From NCBI GenBank assembly GCA_016874235.1, contig VGUJ01000006.1, forward strand, positions 1-64,000: a stretch of 64,000 nucleotides of DNA, read 5' to 3'. Origin of the DNA: Gammaproteobacteria bacterium. GTDB taxonomy: Bacteria; Pseudomonadota; Gammaproteobacteria; Steroidobacterales; Steroidobacteraceae. The notes below the pieces were generated by a model. It searched no databases. It was not told the origin of the DNA and saw only the letters and a program-made list of their open reading frames with translations. The translations under genes and the position numbers were made by a program. Positions within the stretch are counted from its first letter, which is position 1. Each line of letters begins with the position of its first letter. Of the stretch, positions 8,085-16,652 are shown in pieces.

Positions 8085-10760
8085 ATGGTCGACTCACGGC
8101 AGACGGCTGAGCACAGCCGCTTATTTAAAGCTCGCTCTGGCGAGGCGTGGTACCGCTGGGGACCCTATCTGAGTGAGCGCTCATGGGGCACGGTTCGCGA
8201 GGACTACAGCGCGAATGGCGCCGCCTGGAATCACCTCACGCATGATATGGCTCGAAGTAAAGCCTATCGCTGGGGTGAAGATGGTCTGGCGGGCGTGTCG
8301 GATCAGTATCAACTGCTGTGTTTTTCTTTGGTGTTGTGGAATGGGCGTGACCCGATCCTAAAGGAGCGTCCATTTGGATTGATCCCAGCGGAGGGCAATC
8401 ATGGCGAGGATTTGAAGGAGTACTACTTCTATATCGATAGCACTCCGACCCACAGTTACATGAAGTATCTCTTTAAGTATCCCCACGCGGAGTATCCGTA
8501 CGAGTGCTTGGTACGAGAGAACGGAAGTCGTAACGGTCGAGGACCTGAGTTTGAGTTACTCGACACTGGAATCTTTGATCAAGATCGCTACTTCGATGTG
8601 TTCGTCGAATACGCAAAAGCCGACCCAGAAGATCTGTGTATTCGAATCGAGGTCTGTAATCGAGGCTCCGAAGACGCCGATATTCATTTGATACCCCAAT
8701 TATGGTTCCGAAACATCTGGGGTTGGGGTGAGACGCGCAAGCGCCCACCGAATATCAAATTAGGGGCAAAACGCGGCAAACAGATCCGGATGGTCGCCGA
8801 CGATTCCGGGGCCGACGGGTTGACCAATCTACCCTTCAAGTATTCGCTCGGAAAGCGCTATTTTTCCGCCGAAAGCGGGGGGGAAACGCTCTTTACCGAT
8901 AACGAAACAAACGTTGAACGGTTGTATGGCGTCAAGCCTGAGGCTGGGCGCGCGTTTTATAAGGATGCGTTCCATCGCCATATCGTCAACGGCGAGGTTG
9001 GCGCGATCAACGCCGATCAGGAAGGCACCAAGGCGGGAATACATTACCGACGCACGGTACCGGCGCGAGGTTCGGTGGTGCTGCTTTTCCGCTTGTCGGA
9101 TGACGGCAAGGCGTCGCTCGAGGAGGCGTCGGCGGTAGTCGACAAAGCGCGGCGCGAGGCCGATGAGTTCTACAAAACCATCCATCCGAAGGGCGCCACC
9201 GAGGACGAGTGTCGAATTCAGCGACAAGCGTTTGCCGGCATGATGTGGTCGAAGCAAAATTATATTTTCGATGTCGATCTTTGGCTGAAGGGTGACAACC
9301 CGAAGCTCGCGCCGCCTCAGTCGCGAATCGATATCCGAAACAAGCATTGGCGTCATCTCAATTCGATGCGCGTTCTGTCGATGCCAGATAAATGGGAATA
9401 CCCGTGGTTTGCGGCATGGGATCTCGCGTTCCACACGGTCGCCATTGCAATCATCGATGCTGAGTTCGCCAAACAGCAGTTATGGCTGATGTTGTTTGAG
9501 CAGTTTCAGCATCCCAACGGACAGATTCCTGCCTACGAGTGGGAGTTCTCCGACCTCAATCCGCCTGTGCATCCCTGGGCGGTCTGGCGCGTGTACAACA
9601 TGGATCGCGTTCGCTCCGGGGTGGCCGATAGGGCGTTCCTCGAGCGCTGCTTCCATAAATTGCTCATCAACTTTGCTTGGTGGATCAACAAGGTCGACAG
9701 TCGCGGCAACAACGTATTCGAAGGCGGATTCCTTGGGCTCGACAACATCACATTGTTCGATCGATCGGAAAAGCTACCCGGCGGTGCAGTGCTTGAGCAG
9801 TCGGATGCAACCGGATGGATGGGATTGTTCTGTCTCAACATGATGCGTATCGCGCTCGAGCTCGCCAAAGAAAATCAGACCTACGAGAGCTTAGCAACCA
9901 AGTTCTTCCAGCATTACGTCTACATCGGCGCTGCGATGAAGCGTCAGGGTGGGCGCGATCATGATCTCTGGGATGAGACAGACGGTTTCTTCTACGACGT
10001 ATTGCGTTATCCCGATGGGCACTACGAGAAGATTCGGGTTCGTTCCATGGTCGGACTCATCCCGTTGTATGCCGTGGAGCGCTTGGAAACGGAGTGGCTC
10101 AAGCAGTTCCCAGAGTTCACATCCAATCTCAACTGGTTCGTGAACAACCGATCTGAGATCGTAGATCGCTGCATTTCGAAGATTGCTAACCCAGAGGGTG
10201 AAACCCTCGCGATGACGATTGTCGATCGTGCACAGCTTGAGCGGATGCTGCAGTGGTTATGCGATTCGGACGAGTTTCTGTCCGACTACGGCTTACGCAG
10301 CCTCTCAAGGGTCCACCTTGAGCAGCCCTTCAGTCTTGGCGGAAATCAGGTCGGGTACGAGCCGGGCGAGGCTGACTGCAAGATCAAAGGTGGTAACTCG
10401 AATTGGCGAGGGCCGATTTGGTTCCCAACGGCATTTCTCATGATTGAATCTTTGCGCAAGCTCGCCAAGGCGCATGGAAAAGACTTAACCGTCAAGGACA
10501 AGAAAGGGAAAACCTGGACCATCGATGACATTGCGCGCGCGCATGCGAATCGACTGATCGCGGTGTTTGCACGGGATGCGAGTGGTCGACGTCCAGAGTA
10601 CGGAAACATCGAAAAATTCCAGAATGATCCGCATTGGCGTGACTACCTAACGTTCCATGAGTATTTCCATGGCGACACGGGTGTCGGACTTGGTGCGTCC
10701 CATCAAACGGGGTGGACCGGGTTAGTCGCATCGTTGATCGACGAGTGGCGTTCACACTAA
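8085..10760 (+). CDS. GH63-family glucosidase
   Basis: An 891-residue protein without signal peptide. It matches the large bacterial branch of glycoside hydrolase family 63 (mannosyl-oligosaccharide glucosidase type). Recognisable segments are the N-terminal [17 protein letters not shown] (near 25), [18 protein letters not shown] (near 435), which belongs to the (alpha/alpha)6 catalytic barrel, and [20 protein letters not shown] near 765. It probably acts in the cytosol on an alpha-glucoside or glucan-derived oligosaccharide; the substrate cannot be assigned. The glycogen genes on both sides point to alpha-glucan metabolism. It is followed after 32 bases by the dehydrogenase gene on the same strand. 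Confidence 0.88.
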   Translation: MVDSRQTAEHSRLFKARSGEAWYRWGPYLSERSWGTVREDYSANGAAWNHLTHDMARSKAYRWGEDGLAGVSDQYQLLCFSLVLWNGRDPILKERPFGLIPAEGNHGEDLKEYYFYIDSTPTHSYMKYLFKYPHAEYPYECLVRENGSRNGRGPEFELLDTGIFDQDRYFDVFVEYAKADPEDLCIRIEVCNRGSEDADIHLIPQLWFRNIWGWGETRKRPPNIKLGAKRGKQIRMVADDSGADGLTNLPFKYSLGKRYFSAESGGETLFTDNETNVERLYGVKPEAGRAFYKDAFHRHIVNGEVGAINADQEGTKAGIHYRRTVPARGSVVLLFRLSDDGKASLEEASAVVDKARREADEFYKTIHPKGATEDECRIQRQAFAGMMWSKQNYIFDVDLWLKGDNPKLAPPQSRIDIRNKHWRHLNSMRVLSMPDKWEYPWFAAWDLAFHTVAIAIIDAEFAKQQLWLMLFEQFQHPNGQIPAYEWEFSDLNPPVHPWAVWRVYNMDRVRSGVADRAFLERCFHKLLINFAWWINKVDSRGNNVFEGGFLGLDNITLFDRSEKLPGGAVLEQSDATGWMGLFCLNMMRIALELAKENQTYESLATKFFQHYVYIGAAMKRQGGRDHDLWDETDGFFYDVLRYPDGHYEKIRVRSMVGLIPLYAVERLETEWLKQFPEFTSNLNWFVNNRSEIVDRCISKIANPEGETLAMTIVDRAQLERMLQWLCDSDEFLSDYGLRSLSRVHLEQPFSLGGNQVGYEPGEADCKIKGGNSNWRGPIWFPTAFLMIESLRKLAKAHGKDLTVKDKKGKTWTIDDIARAHANRLIAVFARDASGRRPEYGNIEKFQNDPHWRDYLTFHEYFHGDTGVGLGASHQTGWTGLVASLIDEWRSH

Positions 10761-10792
10761 TTCAATTCGTAATGTTTTCAGGAGCAAATTTC

Positions 10793-11599
10793 ATGTCTTA
10801 CAAACCGCTCAAGGGTCAAAAGGCGTTGGTTACCGGCGCAAGTTCAGGTATCGGCGCGGGTGTGGCGATCGCCCTCGGCCAAGCCGGAGCCGACGTGGTG
10901 GTCAACTACGCCGGTAACGTGGCCGGTACGGTGCCTGTGATCGAGGCCATCAAGGCAGCCGGTGGTCGCGCCATCGCAGTGCAGGCCGACGTTTCAGATG
11001 AACCGCAAGTCGAGGCGATGTTCGACAAAATGATGGGCGAGTGGGGCGCGATCGACATCCTCGTGAATAATGCCGGTTTGCAGCAGGACGCGCCGTTCCA
11101 CGAAATGACCTTGGCTCAATGGAACAAGGTCATCAACGTGAATTTGACCGGCATGTTTCTCTGCAGCCGCCGCGCCGTCCGAGAGATGATGAAGCGTGGC
11201 GTTCAGTCCGGAGTCTCTGCGGCTGCCGGTAAAGTGATCTGCATGTCCTCGGTACACGAGGTCATCCCGTGGGCCGGGCACGTCAACTACGCGGCTTCCA
11301 AGGGCGGCGTCAAACTTTTCATGCAAAGTCTTTCACAGGAAGTCGCACCGCTCAAAATACGGGTGAACTCGATTGGCCCGGGTGCGATCGCCACGCCGAT
11401 CAATCGCCCCGCCTGGGAGACGCCCGAGGCGCTCGCCAAGTTGCTCGAACTCATCCCTTATGGCCGAGTCGGACAGCCGACTGATATTGGCAAAGCGGCG
11501 GTTTGGCTGGCCTCGGATGAATCGGATTACGTGAATGGTCAAACCATTTTCGTCTGCGGTGGAATGACTCTTTATCCGGAGTTCGCGGACGGCGGGTGA
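10793..11599 (+). CDS. short-chain dehydrogenase, glucose 1-dehydrogenase-like
   Basis: A 268-residue classical SDR. It has the TGASSGIGAG cofactor motif near residue 14, the NNAG motif near 90, and the Ser/Tyr/Lys catalytic set with YAASKGG near 165. The sequence style is that of glucose 1-dehydrogenases and related sugar SDRs, but the substrate is not certain. The ATG at 10793 has an AGGAG-type ribosome site 8 bases ahead (10780-10784), so it is chosen over an upstream in-frame start within the GH63 gene. It would supply NAD(P)H, and the next gene, 4 bases on, is an NAD(P)-dependent flavoprotein. Confidence 0.88.
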   Translation: MSYKPLKGQKALVTGASSGIGAGVAIALGQAGADVVVNYAGNVAGTVPVIEAIKAAGGRAIAVQADVSDEPQVEAMFDKMMGEWGAIDILVNNAGLQQDAPFHEMTLAQWNKVINVNLTGMFLCSRRAVREMMKRGVQSGVSAAAGKVICMSSVHEVIPWAGHVNYAASKGGVKLFMQSLSQEVAPLKIRVNSIGPGAIATPINRPAWETPEALAKLLELIPYGRVGQPTDIGKAAVWLASDESDYVNGQTIFVCGGMTLYPEFADGG

Positions 11600-11603
11600 G
11601 GTC

Positions 11604-14051
11604 ATGACCAAGGTCGTCATTGCCGTTGTCGGTTCAGGCCCGGGCGGATTGAGCGCTGCAGCCCGGGCTGCCGAGATCGGCGTATCGCATGTGCTGCTTG
11701 AGCAAACGGCTGCTCATGCCAACACGATCCAGCGATACCAGAAAGGCAAGCACGTGATGGCCGAGCCGAATGTGCTGCCGCTGCGTAGTCCACTCGCCTT
11801 CGCCGCCGGAACTCGAGAAAAAATTCTCGATGAGTGGGCTCGAGGTCTTGCCGCGCAGAACGTTAACGTTCGTTACGGTGCGGAGATCGTCGCGATCTCC
11901 GGGGAGAAAGGGAACTTCAATCTCACGCTACAAGACGGTAGTGAAGTTCTCGCTGAGAACGTCATCCTTGGCATCGGGTTGCAAGGTAATCCGCGGCGTC
12001 TCGGCGTTCCTGGAGAGAACTTGCCATGCGTGCAGTACACGCTGGATGACCCGGAGGAGTACCAGGGCGAGACGATCGTCGTCGTCGGTGCGGGTGATGC
12101 GGCCATCGAGAACGCGGTGGCTCTCTCAAAACAGAATACGGTTTATCTGATCAATCGGGCGGGGGAGTTCGCGCGTTGCAAGGACGGCAACTTGACGCTC
12201 ATCCTAAAAACAATAGAGGCGGGAAAGGTTAACTGCCTCTATTCCACCCAGTGCAGTGCGCTCGCCGAGACGCCGGGGGGCGCTAAACCGTACGAGTTGT
12301 CTTTGAAGACTGCAAATGGGCAGATGCAGTTGCCCTGCGATCGAATCATCGCCCGTCTCGGTGCTATTCCGCCGCGCAAGTTTGTTGAGTCCTGCGGAAT
12401 CAAATTCCCCTCGAGCGATCCGACCTCATTGCCGTTGCTATCGGCCAATTACGAATCCAATGTTGCTGGGCTGTACGTCATCGGTGCGCTAGGGGGATAT
12501 CCGCTCATCAAGCAGGCGATGAACCAAGGCTACGAGGTTGTTGAGCACATTCGCGGCGCACCCGTCACGCCAGCTGACGAACCCTTGCTTCAGTCGAAGC
12601 TCGCGGGAATTCCCGGACATCTCTCAGTCTCCGCGACGCTGCAGAGTATGCAAGCGCGGATACCGATTTTTGCGGAGGTCAATCCGCTGATGTTTCGCGA
12701 GCTGATGCTCGGTAGCAGCGTCCATGTTCCGAAGTCAGGCGAGGTGGTGTTCAAAAGAAACGATTACACCAACTCGTTCTACACAATCTTCAGCGGTAGC
12801 GTCGAAATCCAAGTTGACGATAACGATCCAGCTAAGCGCGTGGTGCTCTCGACCGGGCAATTCTTCGGTGAAATGGGATTGCTTTCGGGTCGTCGTCGTA
12901 CCGCTACCGCACTCGCCGGGCGAGACTGTGTACTGATCGAGACGCCGCGTCGGGATGTGTTGAAGTTGTTGAGCTCAGTCGACGCTGCCAAAGCCGTCGT
13001 CGACCATGCCTTTATCGTTCGTGCGATTCAGAGAGGGTTTGCGCCGCAAGCCACCACCGATGAGTTACTGCCTATTGCTGCCAAGTCGAAGCTCAATCGC
13101 TTTCGGGCGGGGCAAGTTCTGTTTACCGAGGGTGACGAGGCTGATTCGTTGCATCTCATTCGAAGCGGCTCCGTATCGGTGTTGCGATCGATCGGCGCAA
13201 GAGAGGTAGTGACCTCGTACGTGGCGGCCGGCAACTATGTCGGCGAAATGGGTCTACTCGGGAACACGCGGCGTAGTGCGACGGTGCGAGCAACGGTGGC
13301 CACGGAGACCATTAGTGTAAATGCTGCGACGTTCGACGAACTACTCCAGAAAAATCCGCGCTTGCGAAAAGAGCTGGAGGCGACTGTTCGACAGCGCGTG
13401 GCCAGTAACACCCATCTGCAAGGGCAGGACCACGCAGGCGAATTGATTTCGTTCCTTCTAAAGCAAGGTCTGGGTGAGGCCACCGACGTACTGCTGATCG
13501 ATGAGTCGCTGTGTGTCGGATGCGATAACTGTGAGCGCGCCTGTGCGGCGACTCATGGCGGCACGTCTCGCCTCGATCGCGCAGCCGGCCCGACGTTTGC
13601 GAACGTTCATGTGCCGACGTCTTGTCGCCACTGCGAAGATCCGCATTGCATGAAGGACTGTCCGCCCGATGCGATTCGCCGTTCGCCGAATGGTGAAGTA
13701 TTCGTCGGCGATAATTGTATAGGCTGTGGAAACTGCGAGCGTAATTGTCCTTATGGCGTAATTCACATGTCGGGACCGCCGCTCGAGCAGCCCTCGCTAA
13801 TGTCTTGGCTGATGTTCGGCGGGAACAAAGAGAGTGTTTATGGCGAGTTGCAGGGGCTTGGTCGCGCTCATCACCACGAGCATGCTCCGACCGATGCGCC
13901 AAAGGCTGTCAAAAAAGCGGTCAAGTGCGATATGTGTAAGGGTCAGGATGGCGGACCTGCATGCGTTCGCGCGTGTCCGACAGGTGCGGCGCTGCGCGTC
14001 AGCCCGGAGGAGTTTGTTACGTTCGTCAAGGAGGAGGCCTCGCGGTTCTAA
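11604..14051 (+). CDS. FAD/NAD(P) oxidoreductase - 2x CNB - four-cluster ferredoxin fusion
   Basis: An 815-residue cytosolic fusion. Residues 1-330 are a two-dinucleotide-fold flavoprotein of the thioredoxin-reductase/YpdA type (VVGSGPGGLSAAA near 8, VVVGAGDAAIEN near 157) without a CxxC redox pair. Residues 345-465 and 485-600 are two CNB domains, each with an intact cassette (FFGEMGLLSGRRRTATA and YVGEMGLLGNTRRSATV). Residues 635-795 are a ferredoxin domain with four Cys groups (CVGCDNCERAC, CRHCEDPHCMKDC, CIGCGNCERNC, CDMCKG...CVRAC). These give 16 Cys for four [4Fe-4S] clusters, as in DmsB/HybA-type subunits. I infer electron transfer between NAD(P)H and the membrane cytochrome b encoded 2 bases downstream, with cyclic-nucleotide control. 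I know of no characterised protein with this order. Confidence 0.92.
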   Translation: MTKVVIAVVGSGPGGLSAAARAAEIGVSHVLLEQTAAHANTIQRYQKGKHVMAEPNVLPLRSPLAFAAGTREKILDEWARGLAAQNVNVRYGAEIVAISGEKGNFNLTLQDGSEVLAENVILGIGLQGNPRRLGVPGENLPCVQYTLDDPEEYQGETIVVVGAGDAAIENAVALSKQNTVYLINRAGEFARCKDGNLTLILKTIEAGKVNCLYSTQCSALAETPGGAKPYELSLKTANGQMQLPCDRIIARLGAIPPRKFVESCGIKFPSSDPTSLPLLSANYESNVAGLYVIGALGGYPLIKQAMNQGYEVVEHIRGAPVTPADEPLLQSKLAGIPGHLSVSATLQSMQARIPIFAEVNPLMFRELMLGSSVHVPKSGEVVFKRNDYTNSFYTIFSGSVEIQVDDNDPAKRVVLSTGQFFGEMGLLSGRRRTATALAGRDCVLIETPRRDVLKLLSSVDAAKAVVDHAFIVRAIQRGFAPQATTDELLPIAAKSKLNRFRAGQVLFTEGDEADSLHLIRSGSVSVLRSIGAREVVTSYVAAGNYVGEMGLLGNTRRSATVRATVATETISVNAATFDELLQKNPRLRKELEATVRQRVASNTHLQGQDHAGELISFLLKQGLGEATDVLLIDESLCVGCDNCERACAATHGGTSRLDRAAGPTFANVHVPTSCRHCEDPHCMKDCPPDAIRRSPNGEVFVGDNCIGCGNCERNCPYGVIHMSGPPLEQPSLMSWLMFGGNKESVYGELQGLGRAHHHEHAPTDAPKAVKKAVKCDMCKGQDGGPACVRACPTGAALRVSPEEFVTFVKEEASRF

Positions 14052-14053
14052 GC

Positions 14054-14932
14054 ATGCACGAGTCACTGCTCAATTATGCGAATCGACGTTATCTTCGGGT
14101 GTCTCTGTGGCTCTGCGGTCTCTCCGTGGCGCTGTATGTCTGGCACGACCCTCTATCGCCCCCCAACGGTGGCACCTGGCTCGGATATACACTCGGGGGC
14201 ATCGGTGCTGCGCTTACCTTGTGGTTGACCGCTCTGGGAGTTAGAAAGCGGGCATATTCATCGGCGATGGGCACCCTGCGGGGCTGGACCAGCGCACACG
14301 TTTACCTGGGTCTCTCGCTTCTGTTGATCTCTACATTACACAGTGGATTCCAGTTCGGTTGGAATTTGCACACGCTTTGTTATGTATTGATGGTCATCGT
14401 GATCGTCAGCGGAGTCGTCGGGGTGGTGGCTTACCAGCGTTACCCCCAGCTGATGTCGGCAAATCGCGCCGGCAGCAAGCCTGACCGTCTGCTTGAGGAA
14501 ATTCAGGACCTCGACCAGCGCGCGTTGCGTATCGCACGCGACATGCCACGGCGTTTCGCTGCTCTGCTGCGGGCGAATCGTGAGGGCACCGTGCTCGGTG
14601 GTAGTACGCGCAACATTTTGTCCGGCCGGGACAGCTCTGTGCTGATGGTTCCCTCGACTGAAGGAGCCGTTAGCTCGCCAAACAGTGGACAGTCTGCGGC
14701 GCTGGCATGGCTCGGGGACGAGCTTGCACGCAGTACGGATGGTGAGCTCAGTCGGCGCATTGGCGATCTGCTAAGCCTATTGGCGGAGCGGAGAAATTTA
14801 CTTCGTCGGCTGTGTAGAGATGCGCAGATCAGAGGTTGGCTCGATATCTGGCTGTACATACATGTACCTGTAACCTTGGCTTTGCTCGGAACACTCGTCG
14901 CGCACGTCGTGAGCGTGTTTCTCTACTGGTAA
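14054..14932 (+). CDS. integral membrane di-heme cytochrome b-like protein
   Basis: A 292-residue protein with four probable membrane segments before about residue 130 and one at the C-terminus. Two segments carry His pairs at the same spacing, His82/His96 and His270/His284 (i, i+14), which is how four-helix cytochromes b bind two stacked hemes. A further His lies near residue 112. Between the segments is a soluble insert of about 130 residues, rich in charged residues, that I do not recognise. It is squeezed between the FeS flavoprotein and the FHA-cytochrome genes (2 and 4 bases apart). This suggests it passes electrons across the inner membrane. Confidence 0.78.
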   Translation: MHESLLNYANRRYLRVSLWLCGLSVALYVWHDPLSPPNGGTWLGYTLGGIGAALTLWLTALGVRKRAYSSAMGTLRGWTSAHVYLGLSLLLISTLHSGFQFGWNLHTLCYVLMVIVIVSGVVGVVAYQRYPQLMSANRAGSKPDRLLEEIQDLDQRALRIARDMPRRFAALLRANREGTVLGGSTRNILSGRDSSVLMVPSTEGAVSSPNSGQSAALAWLGDELARSTDGELSRRIGDLLSLLAERRNLLRRLCRDAQIRGWLDIWLYIHVPVTLALLGTLVAHVVSVFLYW

Positions 14933-14936
14933 TCCG

Positions 14937-16652
14937 ATGCGGTTCTTAATTCGTTCGTTAGAGACGGAAAAAGCGGGTGGCTTGCGCACGCAAGAGAGGG
15001 CGGTCGAGAGCGATTCGCTGTCCATTGGGCGAGCCACTGATCAGAATATCCAGATCAACGATCCGCGAATCGATTTGCAGCACGCACGTTTGAGTCGATC
15101 CGGTAGCGAGCTGCAACTCACGTGCACGCCTCCTGCGCAGGTCGAGATCAACGGGCGGTTGCAGCGTAGCGCCGTATTGAGAGTGGGTGACGAGATTTCG
15201 CTCGGTCCGTCGCTGATCAAGGTGGTCGAGAGTCCCGTCGGCTATGACGTGACCCTGACAATCGAGCGAGATATCCGAGAAAGTGTGGCTGTCGACGATG
15301 GGCCGCTTCTAAAGTTTTCGATGTCTCTCGCCGAAGTGGGTTGGCGAAAGCGTCCTTGGGCGTGGGCGGGAATCAGTGTCTCCCTCGTACTCGGACTCGT
15401 TCTGCCCTGGGTCATGGTGGGTCGCGGCGATGCGTCCATCGAATGGTTGCGACAGAGCGTTTTGCCGAGCGATATGCAGTGGACTTCCGGGGCGCTACAT
15501 TCTGCGCACGGTAATCTCGAGGTTGCTTGCGAGGCCTGTCATGAGCAACCGTTCCGCCGAGTTCGCAATGAGCAATGCCTCGATTGTCACGCGACGACTC
15601 TTCATCAGCACGTTCCTGCGGATCATCCTGCTGCGGCAGACATGACTTCCGATCGTTGCACGACCTGTCACGTCGAGCATGATGAACCGTCAAATCTTGT
15701 CCAGCTCGACACGCGAATTTGCTCGGATTGTCATGCCGAACCCCAGAGTCATGGCGCTGGACCCAAAGTGCTGCCGGTGACGGATTTTGTTTCTCAGCAT
15801 CCGGATTTTCAGGTCAGTTTACTGACGGCGCCCGATTGGAAAGTGACGAGGGCCCGTTTAGGCGAATCAGAAATCGTTGAAAAATCGAATCTCGAGTTTA
15901 CGCATGCTGCGCACCTCAATCCGAAGGGCATCAAGGCTCCGCAGGGTGAAGTCGTCATGGAGTGTGCTGATTGCCACACGCCGACTGAGAGCGGTACGAG
16001 CTTCAAGCCAATTGAGATGGAGCAGCACTGCGGCTCATGCCACACGCTGGGTTTCGATCCAGCTGAGCCGAAGCGTACGGTGCCGCATGGCGAGCCGGCA
16101 CTGGTCATGCAGACGCTGATTGATCATTACAGTCGGCGTTTTCTCGGCGGGTATAGCGATACGGTAGCGGCTGCAAGCGGTGCGGCACCACCCGGAGCTT
16201 CGTTGAGTGCGTCAGCTCGCGCTCGCGTGCTCGGGAGCGCCAAGCAGCGCGCGAATCAGGTGGCGGCAGATATCTTCGAGCGTCGGATGTGCGCGGATTG
16301 TCATACCGTCACACGCGGAGGGTCCGCCGCAGAGCCTCTGTGGAGCGTCGCGCCGGTCAAGTTGACGCAAACGTTCATGCCCAAAGCGCAATTTGATCAT
16401 TCCGCGCACGCGACGGGCAAGGCGACGTGCGAGACCTGTCACGCTGCGACGGATTCAAAAGTCGCCAGCGACGTTTTGATGCCGCAGATCAAAGTATGTC
16501 GTGACTGCCATGGCGGTGAGATCGGCACTGAGGGTGGACAGGCTCGTATCGCAAGCCCTTGCGCGTCGTGTCACGTTTATCACGACAAGCAAGAGCCGCT
16601 GTGGATTCCTGTCATGAAGAAGGTGATTCGAGAGGCGGTGGTTAGCCAATGA
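14937..16652 (+). CDS. FHA domain - membrane segment - ten-heme cytochrome c fusion
   Basis: A 571-residue protein with no cleavable signal. Residues about 20-100 form a forkhead-associated domain (SIGRATDQNIQINDP, later EINGRL and RVGDEISLG). The box that binds phosphothreonine, normally SRxH, reads DLQH. One membrane segment follows at about 141-162 (WAWAGISVSLVLGLVLPWVMVG). Residues 199-547 carry ten CxxCH sites: CEACH, CLDCH, CTTCH, CSDCH, CADCH, CGSCH, CADCH, CETCH, CRDCH and CASCH. The topology implied is FHA in the cytosol and hemes in the periplasm. It probably accepts electrons from the cytochrome b encoded just upstream. Its stop overlaps the next start by 4 bases. Confidence 0.92.
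   Translation: MRFLIRSLETEKAGGLRTQERAVESDSLSIGRATDQNIQINDPRIDLQHARLSRSGSELQLTCTPPAQVEINGRLQRSAVLRVGDEISLGPSLIKVVESPVGYDVTLTIERDIRESVAVDDGPLLKFSMSLAEVGWRKRPWAWAGISVSLVLGLVLPWVMVGRGDASIEWLRQSVLPSDMQWTSGALHSAHGNLEVACEACHEQPFRRVRNEQCLDCHATTLHQHVPADHPAAADMTSDRCTTCHVEHDEPSNLVQLDTRICSDCHAEPQSHGAGPKVLPVTDFVSQHPDFQVSLLTAPDWKVTRARLGESEIVEKSNLEFTHAAHLNPKGIKAPQGEVVMECADCHTPTESGTSFKPIEMEQHCGSCHTLGFDPAEPKRTVPHGEPALVMQTLIDHYSRRFLGGYSDTVAAASGAAPPGASLSASARARVLGSAKQRANQVAADIFERRMCADCHTVTRGGSAAEPLWSVAPVKLTQTFMPKAQFDHSAHATGKATCETCHAATDSKVASDVLMPQIKVCRDCHGGEIGTEGGQARIASPCASCHVYHDKQEPLWIPVMKKVIREAVVSQ

Noticed and set aside
8829-9434. 201-residue minus-strand open frame inside the GH63 gene
   Set aside because: Arg/Leu-rich shadow of a clear glycosidase coding region.
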